DNA of 64,000 nt from Pseudomonadota bacterium (GCA_027620075.1 JAQCEY010000004.1:82717-146716), one strand, 5' to 3'; shown: positions 20,424 to 29,919, numbered from the stretch's first letter. Numbers and translations: made by a program. The notes: a model not told the origin generated them from the letters alone.

Positions 20424-21269
20424 ATGATAAGCAGTACGCCGGTAAAATCCAGTTTTATTATACATATATCAAGACCTGTGAAAGCGTTAATCAGGAAGTT
20501 TTCACTGGCACTTTTATTTATTCTGGCAATATCGGGTATAATAATCGGCAAGATAGACAGCCCTATAACCAATGATATCCGAACTAAAATAACGGATATA
20601 ACATCACCTGTTATAGGCACGATGTCGGTACCTGTAAATTTTATAAGCAATTTTAAAGAATCAATGCAAAGCTATTTTTTCGTACATAAAAAAAACGAAA
20701 ATCTGGTAAAAGAAAACGAAAGGCTCAAAACAAAACTTATAAATCTTTCAGGTATTGCATATGAAAATGAAAGGTTAAAAGAGCTTTTGAATTATGCCGA
20801 ACAGCTCAAATATAATTACATATCGGCAAAAGTAGTTGGAAATACTAGCGGTCCTTTTTATAGCTCGATCATTATTAATGCCGGTACTTCCGACAATGTA
20901 AAAAAGGGGCAGGCGGTAGTTAATGAAGAAGGTCTTGTAGGTCGTATAATTGAGGTCGGTGAAAAAAGCTCAAGGGTATTATTATTGACCGACATTAACT
21001 CGAATATACCCGTTATCACCAGCCGTTCACGAGAGCCTGCAATTATGTCGGGAAATAATAATGAGATGCCGAGATTACGATATTTATCAAATGAGACTAA
21101 AACTGAAGAACTGGAGGTAGTGAAAACTTCAGGTGACGGCGATGTTTATCCTTACGGTCTGCATGTAGGAGTAATAAAAATCGATGCGAGCGGCACAAGA
21201 TATGTTCAGCCTTTTGTAGAATTGCATAAACTTGAGCATTTAAGCGTAATCGACTATTCGGGACAATAA
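20424..21269 (+). CDS. mreC: Rod shape-determining protein MreC
   Basis: This 281-residue protein has a cytoplasmic N-terminus, one membrane helix (about residues 25-42), a coiled coil (ENERLKTKLINLSG and following, about 88-125) and the paired beta-barrel domain with NAGTSDNVKKGQAVVNEEGLVGRI and VLLLTDINSNIPV. It links the MreB filament to periplasmic wall synthases. It heads mreC-mreD-mrdA-rodA, where the genes lie four bases apart or overlap. The annotated ATG lacks a strong ribosome site. Confidence 0.95.
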   Translation: MISSTPVKSSFIIHISRPVKALIRKFSLALLFILAISGIIIGKIDSPITNDIRTKITDITSPVIGTMSVPVNFISNFKESMQSYFFVHKKNENLVKENERLKTKLINLSGIAYENERLKELLNYAEQLKYNYISAKVVGNTSGPFYSSIIINAGTSDNVKKGQAVVNEEGLVGRIIEVGEKSSRVLLLTDINSNIPVITSRSREPAIMSGNNNEMPRLRYLSNETKTEELEVVKTSGDGDVYPYGLHVGVIKIDASGTRYVQPFVELHKLEHLSVIDYSGQ

Positions 21270-21273
21270 GATC

Positions 21274-21777
21274 ATGCACGCAATATCAAAAACCATGCTT
21301 ATTATTCCGAAGTTCCTTGCTGTTTTTGCGGTATTGCTAATGTGTACGCAAAGCAGGGTTTACGGCTTTGATAATTACTTTCCGGCAATTGACCTTATGG
21401 TTATATATTACTGGTGTATATACAGACCGAAGCTTCTGGGTAACGGTTTTGTTTTTTTATTGGGTTTTTTAAAAGATGTTCTTATGGGTGTTTCTTTTGG
21501 TATAAACGCACTTAACAACCTTATAATAAGAATGATGATAGTCCGAAAGGGAGGACATTTTGAACCTACATTTTATTTTCTCTGGTTGGGTTTTGCTATA
21601 ATACTTATGATATCCACAACAATACAATGGTTATTGTTCTCGTTCTTGGCAGAACAATGGCTGGGCATAGGAGCAGCGGCGAAACAATGTGCGGTATCCG
21701 TCCTTATATACCCGTTTGTACATAACTTTTTTAATAAAATACATGGTTTATTGCCGAGACATTTTGTAAATGCTTAG
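21274..21777 (+). CDS. mreD: Rod shape-determining protein MreD
   Basis: This 167-residue membrane protein has four to five predicted helices, the usual size and topology for MreD. It contains the IDLMVIYYWCIYRPK and FLLGFLKDVLMGVSFGINAL segments that resemble the family pattern of an acidic residue in a helix followed by P-L-G. It is placed between mreC and mrdA, overlapping mrdA by eight bases. Position makes the call secure even though the family is poorly conserved. Confidence 0.9.
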   Translation: MHAISKTMLIIPKFLAVFAVLLMCTQSRVYGFDNYFPAIDLMVIYYWCIYRPKLLGNGFVFLLGFLKDVLMGVSFGINALNNLIIRMMIVRKGGHFEPTFYFLWLGFAIILMISTTIQWLLFSFLAEQWLGIGAAAKQCAVSVLIYPFVHNFFNKIHGLLPRHFVNA

Positions 21778-23578
21778 AAAGAAAAAAGACAAAATTTTTA
21801 GTAGACGCATCTTCGTTTTAGCGGGGCTTAAAGCATCTTTATTGCTTGGTCTTGTAGCAAGGTTATACTACCTGCAAATAGTTAAGACAAGTGAGTACCA
21901 AACATTTTCCGATAGTAACCGTATAAGGCTATTCCTTATTCCCCCCCTTCGTGGAAAAATATTAGACAGGCAAAGCAGGATACTTGCCACTAACCGCAAT
22001 TATTACAGGGTTATATTTGATAGACAGACAAAGTCCGACAGCTATTTGGTATTGAGGAAATTGTCAGAAGTGCTTGAGATAGGCGAAGACGGCTACCAAA
22101 GATTGGTAGCCAAGCTGGAAAATAGTAAAGCGATAGGTTCGGTAACTATCTATGAGCATCTTACATGGAGCGACTTGTCTAAAGTTTCCGTCAATGCCCC
22201 CGATCTGCCCGGTATCTCTATTGATGTGGGGCAGATAAGGGATTTTCCGACAGGTGCGATATCTTCGCATGTTGTAGGTTATATGGGGCCGGTATCTGAA
22301 ACTGAAATAAAAAAGAACCCGCTTTTGAACCACCCCGATTTCAAAATAGGGCGTGACGGTATCGAACGCCAGCTTGAAAAGGACTTACGTGGTGTAGCAG
22401 GTGTAAAGAAAATGGAAGTAAATGCGTATGGACTTCCCGTACGTGAGTTATCACGTGAAGAGAGCAAGGAGGGAAAAGATGTAGTGCTCACCCTTGACAA
22501 AGAGTTACAGGAATTTGTCGGTAAAAGAATGGAAGGTCTTACAGGTTGCTGCGTTGTTATGAATGTAAATAACGGGGATATATTATCGTTTGTATCAACC
22601 CCTGGCTTTGACCCTAATGAGTTCACTTACGGTGTTTCGAACGAATATTGGAAGGAACTGATGCATAATGACAAGAAGCCCCTTATTAATAAGGCACTTT
22701 CAAACCAGTACCCGCCCGGTTCTACATTTAAGATGGTGGTAGCACTTACTGCATTGAAGGAAGGATTTGACCCTGATAAGAAATTTTATTGCCCCGGACA
22801 TATGGATCTCGGCAAGACAAGGTTTCATTGCTGGAAGAAAGAAGGACACGGTAATCTTGATATGAAGCAGGCTATAATGCATTCATGTAACACTTATTTT
22901 TATAACTTATCCAAAATACTGGATATTGATAATATACACGATATGGCTGCTAAATTCGGTTTCGGTAAAGAAATAGGGGTTCCTTTATCAGGCGAGAAAT
23001 CAGGTCTTTTGCCAAGCAGTGAATGGAAAAAGAAAAAATACAACGTAGCATGGCAAAAAGGTGACACCTTAAATGTCGGTATAGGTCAGGGTTATCTCCT
23101 TGCAACACCGATGCAACTTGCTTTAATGACATCAAGGATAGCCAGCGGTACTAATGTAGAGCCGTCCCTGATAGCACGTAATATCGTAGGTCCTTCTTAT
23201 AAAGGGGCGAAAAATTTTTTAGATATGGGAATACCTAAAAACCATTTGAACCTTATACGTGAAGGTATGATAAATGTAGTAAATGTTCCCGGCGGTACGG
23301 CTTTTGGCAGCAGGATAATGACAAAAGGAATGTCAATGGCGGGAAAGACCGGTACTGCACAGGTTATATCGAAAAAGGGACTGGAAAATATAAAGGACAA
23401 AATAACCGCCGAAGAACTGGAGAAAACCCAGAACCACGCTTTGTTTGTAGGGTTCGGTCCTACTGAAAAGCCAAAATATTCCATTGCTGTGGTTATAGAG
23501 CATGGTGGGGGTGGCTCAAAAGCGGCGGCTCCTGTTGCACGTGATGTCATGGAAAAAGTGCAAACTTTAGATATTTAG
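21770..23578 (+). CDS. mrdA: Penicillin-binding protein 2 (elongation transpeptidase)
   Basis: This 602-residue class B PBP crosslinks lateral wall peptidoglycan together with RodA. There is a short cytoplasmic tail, one membrane helix (about residues 14-35), a dimerisation domain with RGKILDRQSRILATN, and the transpeptidase domain with SxxK at Ser318-Lys321 (PPGSTFKMV), SCN in MHSCNTYFY, and KTGTAQ. The length is normal. The start overlaps the end of mreD. Confidence 0.96.
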   Translation: MLRKKKDKIFSRRIFVLAGLKASLLLGLVARLYYLQIVKTSEYQTFSDSNRIRLFLIPPLRGKILDRQSRILATNRNYYRVIFDRQTKSDSYLVLRKLSEVLEIGEDGYQRLVAKLENSKAIGSVTIYEHLTWSDLSKVSVNAPDLPGISIDVGQIRDFPTGAISSHVVGYMGPVSETEIKKNPLLNHPDFKIGRDGIERQLEKDLRGVAGVKKMEVNAYGLPVRELSREESKEGKDVVLTLDKELQEFVGKRMEGLTGCCVVMNVNNGDILSFVSTPGFDPNEFTYGVSNEYWKELMHNDKKPLINKALSNQYPPGSTFKMVVALTALKEGFDPDKKFYCPGHMDLGKTRFHCWKKEGHGNLDMKQAIMHSCNTYFYNLSKILDIDNIHDMAAKFGFGKEIGVPLSGEKSGLLPSSEWKKKKYNVAWQKGDTLNVGIGQGYLLATPMQLALMTSRIASGTNVEPSLIARNIVGPSYKGAKNFLDMGIPKNHLNLIREGMINVVNVPGGTAFGSRIMTKGMSMAGKTGTAQVISKKGLENIKDKITAEELEKTQNHALFVGFGPTEKPKYSIAVVIEHGGGGSKAAAPVARDVMEKVQTLDI

Positions 23579-23587
23579 AGGAAACAG

Positions 23588-24697
23588 GTGATACATAACA
23601 ATTCTACCATATATAAAATAATAAACTTAAGCTGGTCTCTTATCGGTTTGATTATTATTATGGCAAGTATAGGGTTCGCAATGTTATATTCTGCTGCCGA
23701 GGGCAGTTTTCACCCTTGGGCGAGCAAGCAGATAATACGTTTTGTGGCATTATTTCCTTTTATGATATTAATAGCGATTATTGACATCAAAATATGGTTC
23801 AAGGCATCATATGTAATCTATTTTTTAGTGCTTATGTCACTTGTCTTTACCGAGTTATTCGGCTCATCTGCTATGGGTGCTACCAGATGGATAAGCATAG
23901 GTCCTTTTAATATACAACCGTCTGAAGTAATGAAGGTTTGTCTAGTATTTGCCCTTGCAAGATATTTCCACGCTACAAGCCCGATGAATATAGGCAGGAT
24001 AACTTATCTGATTCCTCCGCTTATCATGGTTGCACTTCCTTCTGTCCTTATCCTCAAGCAACCTGACCTTGGTACGACATTTATTTTAATTGCGGTTGCA
24101 GGAGTGGTTTTTTTTGTAGCCGGTGTCAAGATGTGGAAATTTATTGCGTTAGGGGTTGGCGGCGTAGCACTTGCACCTTTTATATGGATGCATATGCATG
24201 ATTATCAGAAAAAACGAGTGACAAGCTTTTTAAACCCTGAGGGCGACCCTATGGGGGCGGGCTATAATATACTTCAGTCAAAGATAGCCATAGGTTCGGG
24301 AGGGGTATCAGGCAAGGGTTTTCTACAAGGAACACAAAGCCAGTTAAGCTTTCTACCCGAAAAGCAGACCGACTTTATTTTTACGATGCTAACTGAGGAA
24401 TTCGGCTTTATAGGCGGTATAACCGTTATTACTCTTTATGCCATTATAATAGCATACGGAATTTTTATCGCCGCAATGTCCAAAAACATATATGGGCGTT
24501 TAATGGCTATCGGTATTACCGGCATATTGTTCTTCCATGTATTTATCAATATTGCCATGGTAATGGGTCTAATACCCGTAGTAGGCGCGCCATTGCCACT
24601 ATTATCATATGGAGGCACGATTATGATGACAATTCTGGTGTCGTTCGGATTACTACTGAATGTAAGTCTGCATAGCGAAGAAACATTCAATAGATAA
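23588..24697 (+). CDS. rodA: Peptidoglycan glycosyltransferase RodA (SEDS)
   Basis: This 369-residue protein has about ten membrane helices. SEDS motifs are GATRWISIGPFNIQPSE, LKQPDLGT, and the large periplasmic loop with GYNILQSKIAIGSGG and FLPEKQTDFIFTMLTEEFGFIGG, where the Asp of QTDF is the conserved catalytic candidate. It polymerises lipid II in complex with PBP2. The start is GTG at 23588 with GAGGAAACAG just before it, nine bases after mrdA. Confidence 0.96.
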   Translation: MIHNNSTIYKIINLSWSLIGLIIIMASIGFAMLYSAAEGSFHPWASKQIIRFVALFPFMILIAIIDIKIWFKASYVIYFLVLMSLVFTELFGSSAMGATRWISIGPFNIQPSEVMKVCLVFALARYFHATSPMNIGRITYLIPPLIMVALPSVLILKQPDLGTTFILIAVAGVVFFVAGVKMWKFIALGVGGVALAPFIWMHMHDYQKKRVTSFLNPEGDPMGAGYNILQSKIAIGSGGVSGKGFLQGTQSQLSFLPEKQTDFIFTMLTEEFGFIGGITVITLYAIIIAYGIFIAAMSKNIYGRLMAIGITGILFFHVFINIAMVMGLIPVVGAPLPLLSYGGTIMMTILVSFGLLLNVSLHSEETFNR

Positions 24698-24719
24698 AAG
24701 TAAAAAAATTAATATTCCG

Positions 24720-24749
24720 TTGCTATGAAATATTACATACATTTATAAT
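24720..24749 (+). promoter_or_regulatory. Probable promoter of the CaaX-box gene
   Basis: TTGCTA at 24720-24725 is 18 bases from a perfect TATAAT at 24744-24749. The downstream gene therefore probably has its own transcript and is not simply the last gene of the mre-rodA operon. Confidence 0.5.
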
Positions 24750-24769
24750 GTATATTCCGAGGGTTAGTT

Positions 24770-25621
24770 ATGGAAGAAGAGAAAAAAGAAGAACGCAAAG
24801 AATTACCTTTAACCGAACCAAAGCGTTTTCCTCGCAAATTAGAGGAAGCATTAGAACCGCAGGAAAGATGGTTAGAGCCAAGAGCATCTGTCAATAAATT
24901 TACAGAAAATTTAAAACAGGCAAAAAAAAATTGCCCCGAATCGTATTTAAAATCAACAAAACAGGAAAGCTCAAGAACCGTTATTGCTAATAATAGCTGG
25001 AGACAAAATTACTCAAGCGAAGGCTCGGAAAAAGGAATCGATGCAACAAGCAAAATTTCATTTCATGAAGAGGCTGAAGTTATAGAAGCAAAATACGAAG
25101 AAAATACAAGAATTGATAAAAGCGAGCATTACAAAAAAATACAATGTCGGGTTCCATATAGTTGCGACGTTGATTATTACCAAAGAGAGCTTGAAAAAAT
25201 CGGAGTTCGATATAGTGATACGTCACATGGGATAGCCAAAAAGATAGCTCTGGAAAAGTATGATAGTACTGCTCGGTTCATTTTGGAACTTGAAGATATG
25301 GGTATAAAAAGGGAAACTGTAGAATCAAATATACGGAATTTTTTTTATAAAGGTTATGATGAGGTAAAACAATTTTTGCCCAATATTATTGAAAACGGAG
25401 TAGAGCCTGATAAAGCAAGTGATATCAATGACAAACTGTTTAATTTTAAATATGAAACTCCCGATAAGTTTTTGTATGACCTTGTAAGTAGCGGTCTGGA
25501 TAAAGAAAAAGCCAAAGAACATGCCGATTTCTTTAGGGGATTTCTGAATAATAAAAAAAGCGGCAGAAGTTTTGTCGAGACAATAAAAAGAAATGATTGC
25601 AGGCAATGTATAATCTTATAG
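24770..25621 (+). CDS. Helical-repeat protein with C-terminal CaaX box, candidate effector
   Basis: This 283-residue protein belongs to no family I recognise. Residues 1-115 are highly charged and likely disordered. Residues 136-264 hold four related units of about 32 residues with the pattern F-x-x-x-L-x-x-x-G-(I/V/L), seen in YYQRELEKIGV, RFILELEDMGI, QFLPNIIENGV and KFLYDLVSSGL, which suggests stacked alpha-hairpins. The last four residues are C280-I-I-L, preceded by basic residues (KR near 273). CIIL fits the eukaryotic CaaX prenylation signal, and Leu last favours geranylgeranylation. There is no signal peptide. A TTCCGAGGGT block lies five bases before ATG, as also at 51616. It is probably a host-directed secreted protein, but this is inference. 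Confidence 0.7.
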   Translation: MEEEKKEERKELPLTEPKRFPRKLEEALEPQERWLEPRASVNKFTENLKQAKKNCPESYLKSTKQESSRTVIANNSWRQNYSSEGSEKGIDATSKISFHEEAEVIEAKYEENTRIDKSEHYKKIQCRVPYSCDVDYYQRELEKIGVRYSDTSHGIAKKIALEKYDSTARFILELEDMGIKRETVESNIRNFFYKGYDEVKQFLPNIIENGVEPDKASDINDKLFNFKYETPDKFLYDLVSSGLDKEKAKEHADFFRGFLNNKKSGRSFVETIKRNDCRQCIIL

Positions 25622-25636
25622 TATTTTATAAAATCA

Positions 25637-27457
25637 TTAGCAGTTTATTGAGGTTTCGCCATGAGATGTTTTTTCCCAATAAAAAGGATTGGTGATTAAC
25701 TGCCAAAGTGCCTTGAAGCTGGCTACCGAATGTAAGAACCAATAAAACGGGAACGATATAACCGCCTTACCCATATTTTGCCATTTATTTTTCCGTACTG
25801 CAACGGCAGCTTGCAACCACTGCAATGAAAACCCCGTAATCAGCATAAGCATACTATAATCCATCAATATATAGAACCGGTCTGGCATATCAGGGGGCAT
25901 TTGCAACAAACCGGTTACAAAGGAAACAAAAAGTACCCACATTATAGGGCTTACTAAAAATATAAGTACAGGTGCACCAAGAAAAAACTGTATTCCCATA
26001 AATCCTATAATACCCGTTTTTTTATACAAGCGTAAGGGATATCGCATATGAACAAAATAGGTCTGTAAATGCCCTTTTATCCATCTTGAACGCTGCCTTA
26101 TCCAAGCCCCTGCTTTGATAGGGCATTCCTCCAGTGTTATTGAATCGATAATTTTGCACCTCCACCCCTTTTGTGCGATACGCATACCTATGTCCGCATC
26201 TTCGGTAACATTATAAGGATCCCAGCCCATTAGCTTATCAAGTGTGGACTTCCTGAAATGGTTGCTTGTTCCCCCTAGCGGTATAGGTATTTTCAATGCC
26301 TCAAGACCAAACAGCAAGAAATCGAATAATGTGGAGTATTCAATTGCGAACAATCTTGTTAAAAGATTCTCCTCTCGGTTAAAATAGTTTAGCTTGCATT
26401 GAACACATTTTATATCCTCCGAATCATTATAAAATGTGTAAAGCACTTTTTTTAACTGCAGCGGGTCGGGTATATCCTCGGCATCGTAGATAGTGACATA
26501 TTCCCCTTTGGCAAATTGCATGGCATAGTTACACGCTTTGGGTTTTGTACGAGGTAATGAGAACGGAACTTCGATAATCTCAAAAAAGCGTTCGCATTTA
26601 AGCTCCTTTATTGCCTTGACGGTTTCCGTATCATCTTCTTCTACTATCAGTTTTACATCAAGTTTTGATTTCGGATAATCAAGGTTTCTTATGGCATTTA
26701 TCAGTTTTTGTAATACTCCGGTTTCCATATAGAGCGGAACCAATATCGTATATACGGGCAAATCCTTATCATCTATCTGTAGGTGTTTTTGATTTTTTGA
26801 GATATCCTTGCTTTTACTCATGCCTATAAAAAACAGGAGCGTCTTTACAACGAGTGTAGCACAGTAGAAAAAACTGATTACAATAAAGAATATAAAGATT
26901 GATTTTTGTGGAAACACAAAAAACAGGCATGCAATTAAAATAAAGAACATTATCAATAATCTAAATTGAACGTCCTTGAATAAATATTTAGCCGAATATT
27001 GCGGTTGATATTTACTTAATATGTCAATTGCCTCAAAGTTATTCCTATCGACTAGTATCTTGTTAATACTATGGTGAATATCAAAAGGCGTAGTTATAGC
27101 GAATTTATATTTTTCAAAATTCACTGATGCCCACTGCTTCAACTCATCTGTTATCTTTGCCGCCGCTATAACTATATTCTCACCGTCTTTTTTCCATGGA
27201 ACAGCTTTCAGCGACCTGTAAAAAGGTTTATGTGCATTATCTAATATTTTCATATCACAAGGGGATATCCTAAGGTCTGCAAATTCAAGCTTGTTATAAT
27301 CTGCAATTGCCGAATATAATTTTTTCGGATTAACGTAGTTATGAGATATAAGTATATCTTCTAGTGATGACCCTGTTTGCTCACAGATATCTAAAACTTT
27401 TTGTAATGAATTTTTACAAATAACGGATTTTTCCGTAAGAAAATCTTTCAGGGTCAT
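25637..27457 (-). CDS. Membrane GT2 glycosyltransferase with N-terminal MshEN-like domain
   Basis: This 606-residue protein has a soluble N-terminal domain (residues 1-135) resembling the MshEN/GspE N-terminal fold (LEDILISHNYVNPKKLYSAIADYNKLEFADL), two membrane helices (about 164-210), a GT2 catalytic domain (235-465) and three to four C-terminal helices. GT2 motifs are VEEDDTET, YDAEDIPD, TEDADIGMR and QRSRW near residue 452, as in processive synthases. This order is also found in NfrB-like proteins. It probably makes a surface polysaccharide. MshEN domains can bind cyclic di-GMP, so such control is possible but unproved. It stands alone and converges on the CaaX-box gene. Confidence 0.85.
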   Translation of the reverse strand: MTLKDFLTEKSVICKNSLQKVLDICEQTGSSLEDILISHNYVNPKKLYSAIADYNKLEFADLRISPCDMKILDNAHKPFYRSLKAVPWKKDGENIVIAAAKITDELKQWASVNFEKYKFAITTPFDIHHSINKILVDRNNFEAIDILSKYQPQYSAKYLFKDVQFRLLIMFFILIACLFFVFPQKSIFIFFIVISFFYCATLVVKTLLFFIGMSKSKDISKNQKHLQIDDKDLPVYTILVPLYMETGVLQKLINAIRNLDYPKSKLDVKLIVEEDDTETVKAIKELKCERFFEIIEVPFSLPRTKPKACNYAMQFAKGEYVTIYDAEDIPDPLQLKKVLYTFYNDSEDIKCVQCKLNYFNREENLLTRLFAIEYSTLFDFLLFGLEALKIPIPLGGTSNHFRKSTLDKLMGWDPYNVTEDADIGMRIAQKGWRCKIIDSITLEECPIKAGAWIRQRSRWIKGHLQTYFVHMRYPLRLYKKTGIIGFMGIQFFLGAPVLIFLVSPIMWVLFVSFVTGLLQMPPDMPDRFYILMDYSMLMLITGFSLQWLQAAVAVRKNKWQNMGKAVISFPFYWFLHSVASFKALWQLITNPFYWEKTSHGETSINC

Positions 27458-27593
27458 TTTTACCGGTTACATACCAAATTTTTGTTAAGAAACTATTATA
27501 ATAATTATTCCAAAAATAACCAGAGTCTTTACATGCGATTCGGTTTCTGTTATATCCAAGTCACAAAAGGATACTGGTAAGGGTGAGGATATA

Positions 27594-28526
27594 ATGAAAT
27601 TAATAGCAGGAAATAGTAATAAGGTAATAACGCAAGGTATAGCCGAGTATCTGAAGACGGGCATTACCGATGCGACAATCAAACGCTTTGCCGATGAGGA
27701 AATATTTGTCGAGATAAACGAGAATATGCGTGGTGAAGATGTTTTTGTCGTGCAATCTACATCATATCCTGCCAATGACAATATAATGGAACTACTGGTA
27801 ATGCTAGATGCACTAAAGCGTTCGTCTGCCAAACGTATAACGGCAGTTATCCCTTATTACGGATACGCAAGGCAGGATAGGAAGCCGGGTCCTAGAACTC
27901 CTATATCGGCAAAGTTGGTTGCCGATATTATTACAACGGCAGGGGCTGACAGGGTTCTGACGCTTGATTTACACGCAGGGCAGATACAAGGTTTCTTTAA
28001 TATACCTGTAGATAATTTGCAGGCTGCTCCTGTTTTTAGGGACGATATACAAAAAAATTACGATTGCCGTAATGTTGTAGTTGTGTCGCCTGATGTCGGC
28101 GGTGTTGTTCGTGCAAGGTCGCTTGCAAGGCGTATTGATGCCTCTTTAGCTATCATTGATAAACGCCGTGAAAAGGCTGGTGTATCGGAGGTGATGAATA
28201 TTATTGGTGAAGTCGAAGGAAAAGATTGCATTATTGTCGATGATATAGTAGATTCCGCCGGAACTTTATGTAACGCAGCTGATGCAATTAAACAAAAAGG
28301 TGCTAAAAGCGTGTCTGCATATATCACGCATGGCGTGTTATCGGGCAAGGCATTAGATCGCATTGACAACTCGGCTCTTACCGAACTTGTTGTTACAGAC
28401 AGTATTTGTCCTACTGACGATGTGCTGAAACTTAATAATATCCGCATTCTTTCTATCGCCCCGTTAATGGCGGAAGCGGTTAAGAGGATATCGGAAGAAG
28501 CTTCAGTGTCTTGTTTGTTTGACTAA
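27594..28526 (+). CDS. prs: Ribose-phosphate pyrophosphokinase
   Basis: This 310-residue enzyme makes PRPP from ribose 5-phosphate and ATP for nucleotide, His and Trp synthesis. It contains [17 protein letters not shown] (ATP flexible region), the [11 protein letters not shown] loop, the pyrophosphate region [13 protein letters not shown] and the PRPP-binding [13 protein letters not shown]. The length is normal for class I. The ATG has a GAGG ribosome site. rplY follows after 82 bases, an arrangement found widely in proteobacteria. Confidence 0.96.
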   Translation: MKLIAGNSNKVITQGIAEYLKTGITDATIKRFADEEIFVEINENMRGEDVFVVQSTSYPANDNIMELLVMLDALKRSSAKRITAVIPYYGYARQDRKPGPRTPISAKLVADIITTAGADRVLTLDLHAGQIQGFFNIPVDNLQAAPVFRDDIQKNYDCRNVVVVSPDVGGVVRARSLARRIDASLAIIDKRREKAGVSEVMNIIGEVEGKDCIIVDDIVDSAGTLCNAADAIKQKGAKSVSAYITHGVLSGKALDRIDNSALTELVVTDSICPTDDVLKLNNIRILSIAPLMAEAVKRISEEASVSCLFD

Positions 28527-28608
28527 GGTGTCCGACCAACGGACTAGAAACGTATGATATACATGGGGTGTATCGTGCGGAATAAAAACCATTTAAGGAG
28601 TTAATAAA

Positions 28609-29265
28609 ATGGCAAAAGAAAGACCGGTATTAAAAGCCGAAATCAGAGAACAATCGGGTAAGGGTGCTTCACGTGCATTACGCAGGGAAGGTAAAGTACC
28701 TGCAATTATCTACGGTAACAAAAAAGAAGAGATATCGATAACTACCGACAGAAAAGAGCTTCAAAAAGAATATTTAAGAGGAAATTTCACTTCTAGGATA
28801 TATGACCTTGAAGTTGGAAAAGATAAAATTTCCGTGCTTCCAAGAGATGTACAATTACACCCCGTATCTGACGTAGCTATACATGCTGATTTCCAGAGGG
28901 TTGAAAATGATACTAAGGTACACGTATTGATTCCCGTACACTTCCTTAACCGTGATAAATCAATCGGTTTAAAACGTGGTGGCGTATTAAGCATTATCCG
29001 TCGTGAAATTGAGTTAATATGTCGTGCCGATTCAATTCCCGAATATCTGGAAATTGACCTTGACGGTTTGAAAATAGGTGAAAGTTTACACTCACACAGT
29101 ATTAAATATCCTGAAGGCACGCATCCTGCTATTACTGATCGTGATTTCACTATTGCTGCTATCGTAGGTAAAACATCACAAGAAGAGCTTGAAGAAGCGG
29201 CTCCTGTGGAAGATGCCGATGCCGAAGGCGGCGATGAAGAATCATCGGATAATTCTGACGAGTAG
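28609..29265 (+). CDS. rplY: 50S ribosomal protein bL25, long (CTC) form
   Basis: This 218-residue protein has the 5S rRNA-binding N-terminal barrel (LKAEIREQSGKGASRALRREGKVPAIIYGN) and the C-terminal CTC domain (about residues 100-190), followed by an acidic tail (EDADAEGGDEESSDNSDE). This is the long type found in alphaproteobacteria. AAGGAG eight bases before ATG is a strong ribosome site. A terminator follows closely. Confidence 0.96.
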   Translation: MAKERPVLKAEIREQSGKGASRALRREGKVPAIIYGNKKEEISITTDRKELQKEYLRGNFTSRIYDLEVGKDKISVLPRDVQLHPVSDVAIHADFQRVENDTKVHVLIPVHFLNRDKSIGLKRGGVLSIIRREIELICRADSIPEYLEIDLDGLKIGESLHSHSIKYPEGTHPAITDRDFTIAAIVGKTSQEELEEAAPVEDADAEGGDEESSDNSDE

Positions 29266-29289
29266 TCTTCAAACTAAAGATTTTATTTT

Positions 29290-29323
29290 AAAAAGCCCTG
29301 TTGCAAAACGGGGCTTTTTTTAT
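29290..29323 (+). terminator. Rho-independent terminator of prs-rplY
   Basis: AAAAAGCCCTGTTG pairs with AACGGGGCTTTTTTT about 25 bases after the rplY stop and ends in a T run. The stem contains a G-T pair. Confidence 0.88.
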
Positions 29324-29335
29324 AGATTAGTTAAG

Positions 29336-29431
29336 TATAGAAGTCTCTGAAAAAGTGGGTAAAGCTCAACTCTTAGTCCCTTCTCCCTTTGGGAGAGGGA
29401 GTTTTTGCAACCTTTTGCAGAGGTTTCTATG
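29336..29431. repeat. Dispersed palindromic element, family A copy 3
   Basis: Starts TATAGAAGTCTCTGAAAAAG and ends CCTTTTGCAGAGGTTTCTAT, with the interior CCCTTCTCCCTTTGGGAGAGGG hairpin. It fills much of the 342-base gap between rplY and cyaY. A fragment like family B (TAGATAGTGGAATGACG) follows at 29461-29480. Confidence 0.75.
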
Positions 29432-29510
29432 ATTACTCCTCCTAAAAAGTTTTCTAACTTTTTAGATAGTGGAATGACGTAAATAATGCGGCGTTAAATA
29501 AACATAGATT

Positions 29511-29541
29511 TTGTCATGCTGAAACAAGTTCAGCATGACAA
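29511..29541. repeat. Short perfect inverted repeat
   Basis: TTTGTCATGCTGAA and TTCAGCATGACAAA are perfect inverted arms around a short loop. The left arm recurs in part upstream of the gene at 6291 (TTTGTCATGCTGAATTTATTTCAG near 6254). With no T run on either side it is probably a member of the dispersed repeats and not a simple terminator. Confidence 0.7.
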
Positions 29542-29607
29542 AGAATTAAAGATGGTCGTATTATCGAACACTCCCGAATTTATAAACACTACACTTAAAA
29601 AAGTGAA

Positions 29608-29919
29608 CTATATTACAACTCCGGTCGCATTTTTAATTTCATCTTTTATCGTATCGATAAAATTTCTTCCGTCAGATGCAAGCCATGCTCCGTTATTATA
29701 AGAAAAATGACCTGCTCCTGATATCGGCGAGGACAGCCATATCTGCATTGACGCATCATGCCTGTTAATGACGTATTGACCGCCGTCAGGCAGTTCTATG
29801 TTTAAAATGCCGTCCAGAAGGTCTACATCTAGCTGATAATCGGTATCGGCATTTTCCAGTGCATCACTTAAATTTTGCAATGTCTCATCTGCCACTTGTT
29901 TGAATCGGGTGCTGTTCAT
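29608..29919 (-). CDS. cyaY: Frataxin homologue CyaY
   Basis: This 103-residue protein matches the frataxin fold: an N-terminal acidic helix (FKQVADETLQNLSDALENAD), beta strands DVDLLDGILNIELPDGGQYVINRHDASMQIWLSSPISGAGHF, and a C-terminal helix. The conserved Trp in QIWLSSP and the acidic ridge are present. It binds iron and tunes IscS in Fe-S cluster assembly. It is alone on the minus strand and divergent from the class A PBP gene. Confidence 0.92.
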   Translation of the reverse strand: MNSTRFKQVADETLQNLSDALENADTDYQLDVDLLDGILNIELPDGGQYVINRHDASMQIWLSSPISGAGHFSYNNGAWLASDGRNFIDTIKDEIKNATGVVI

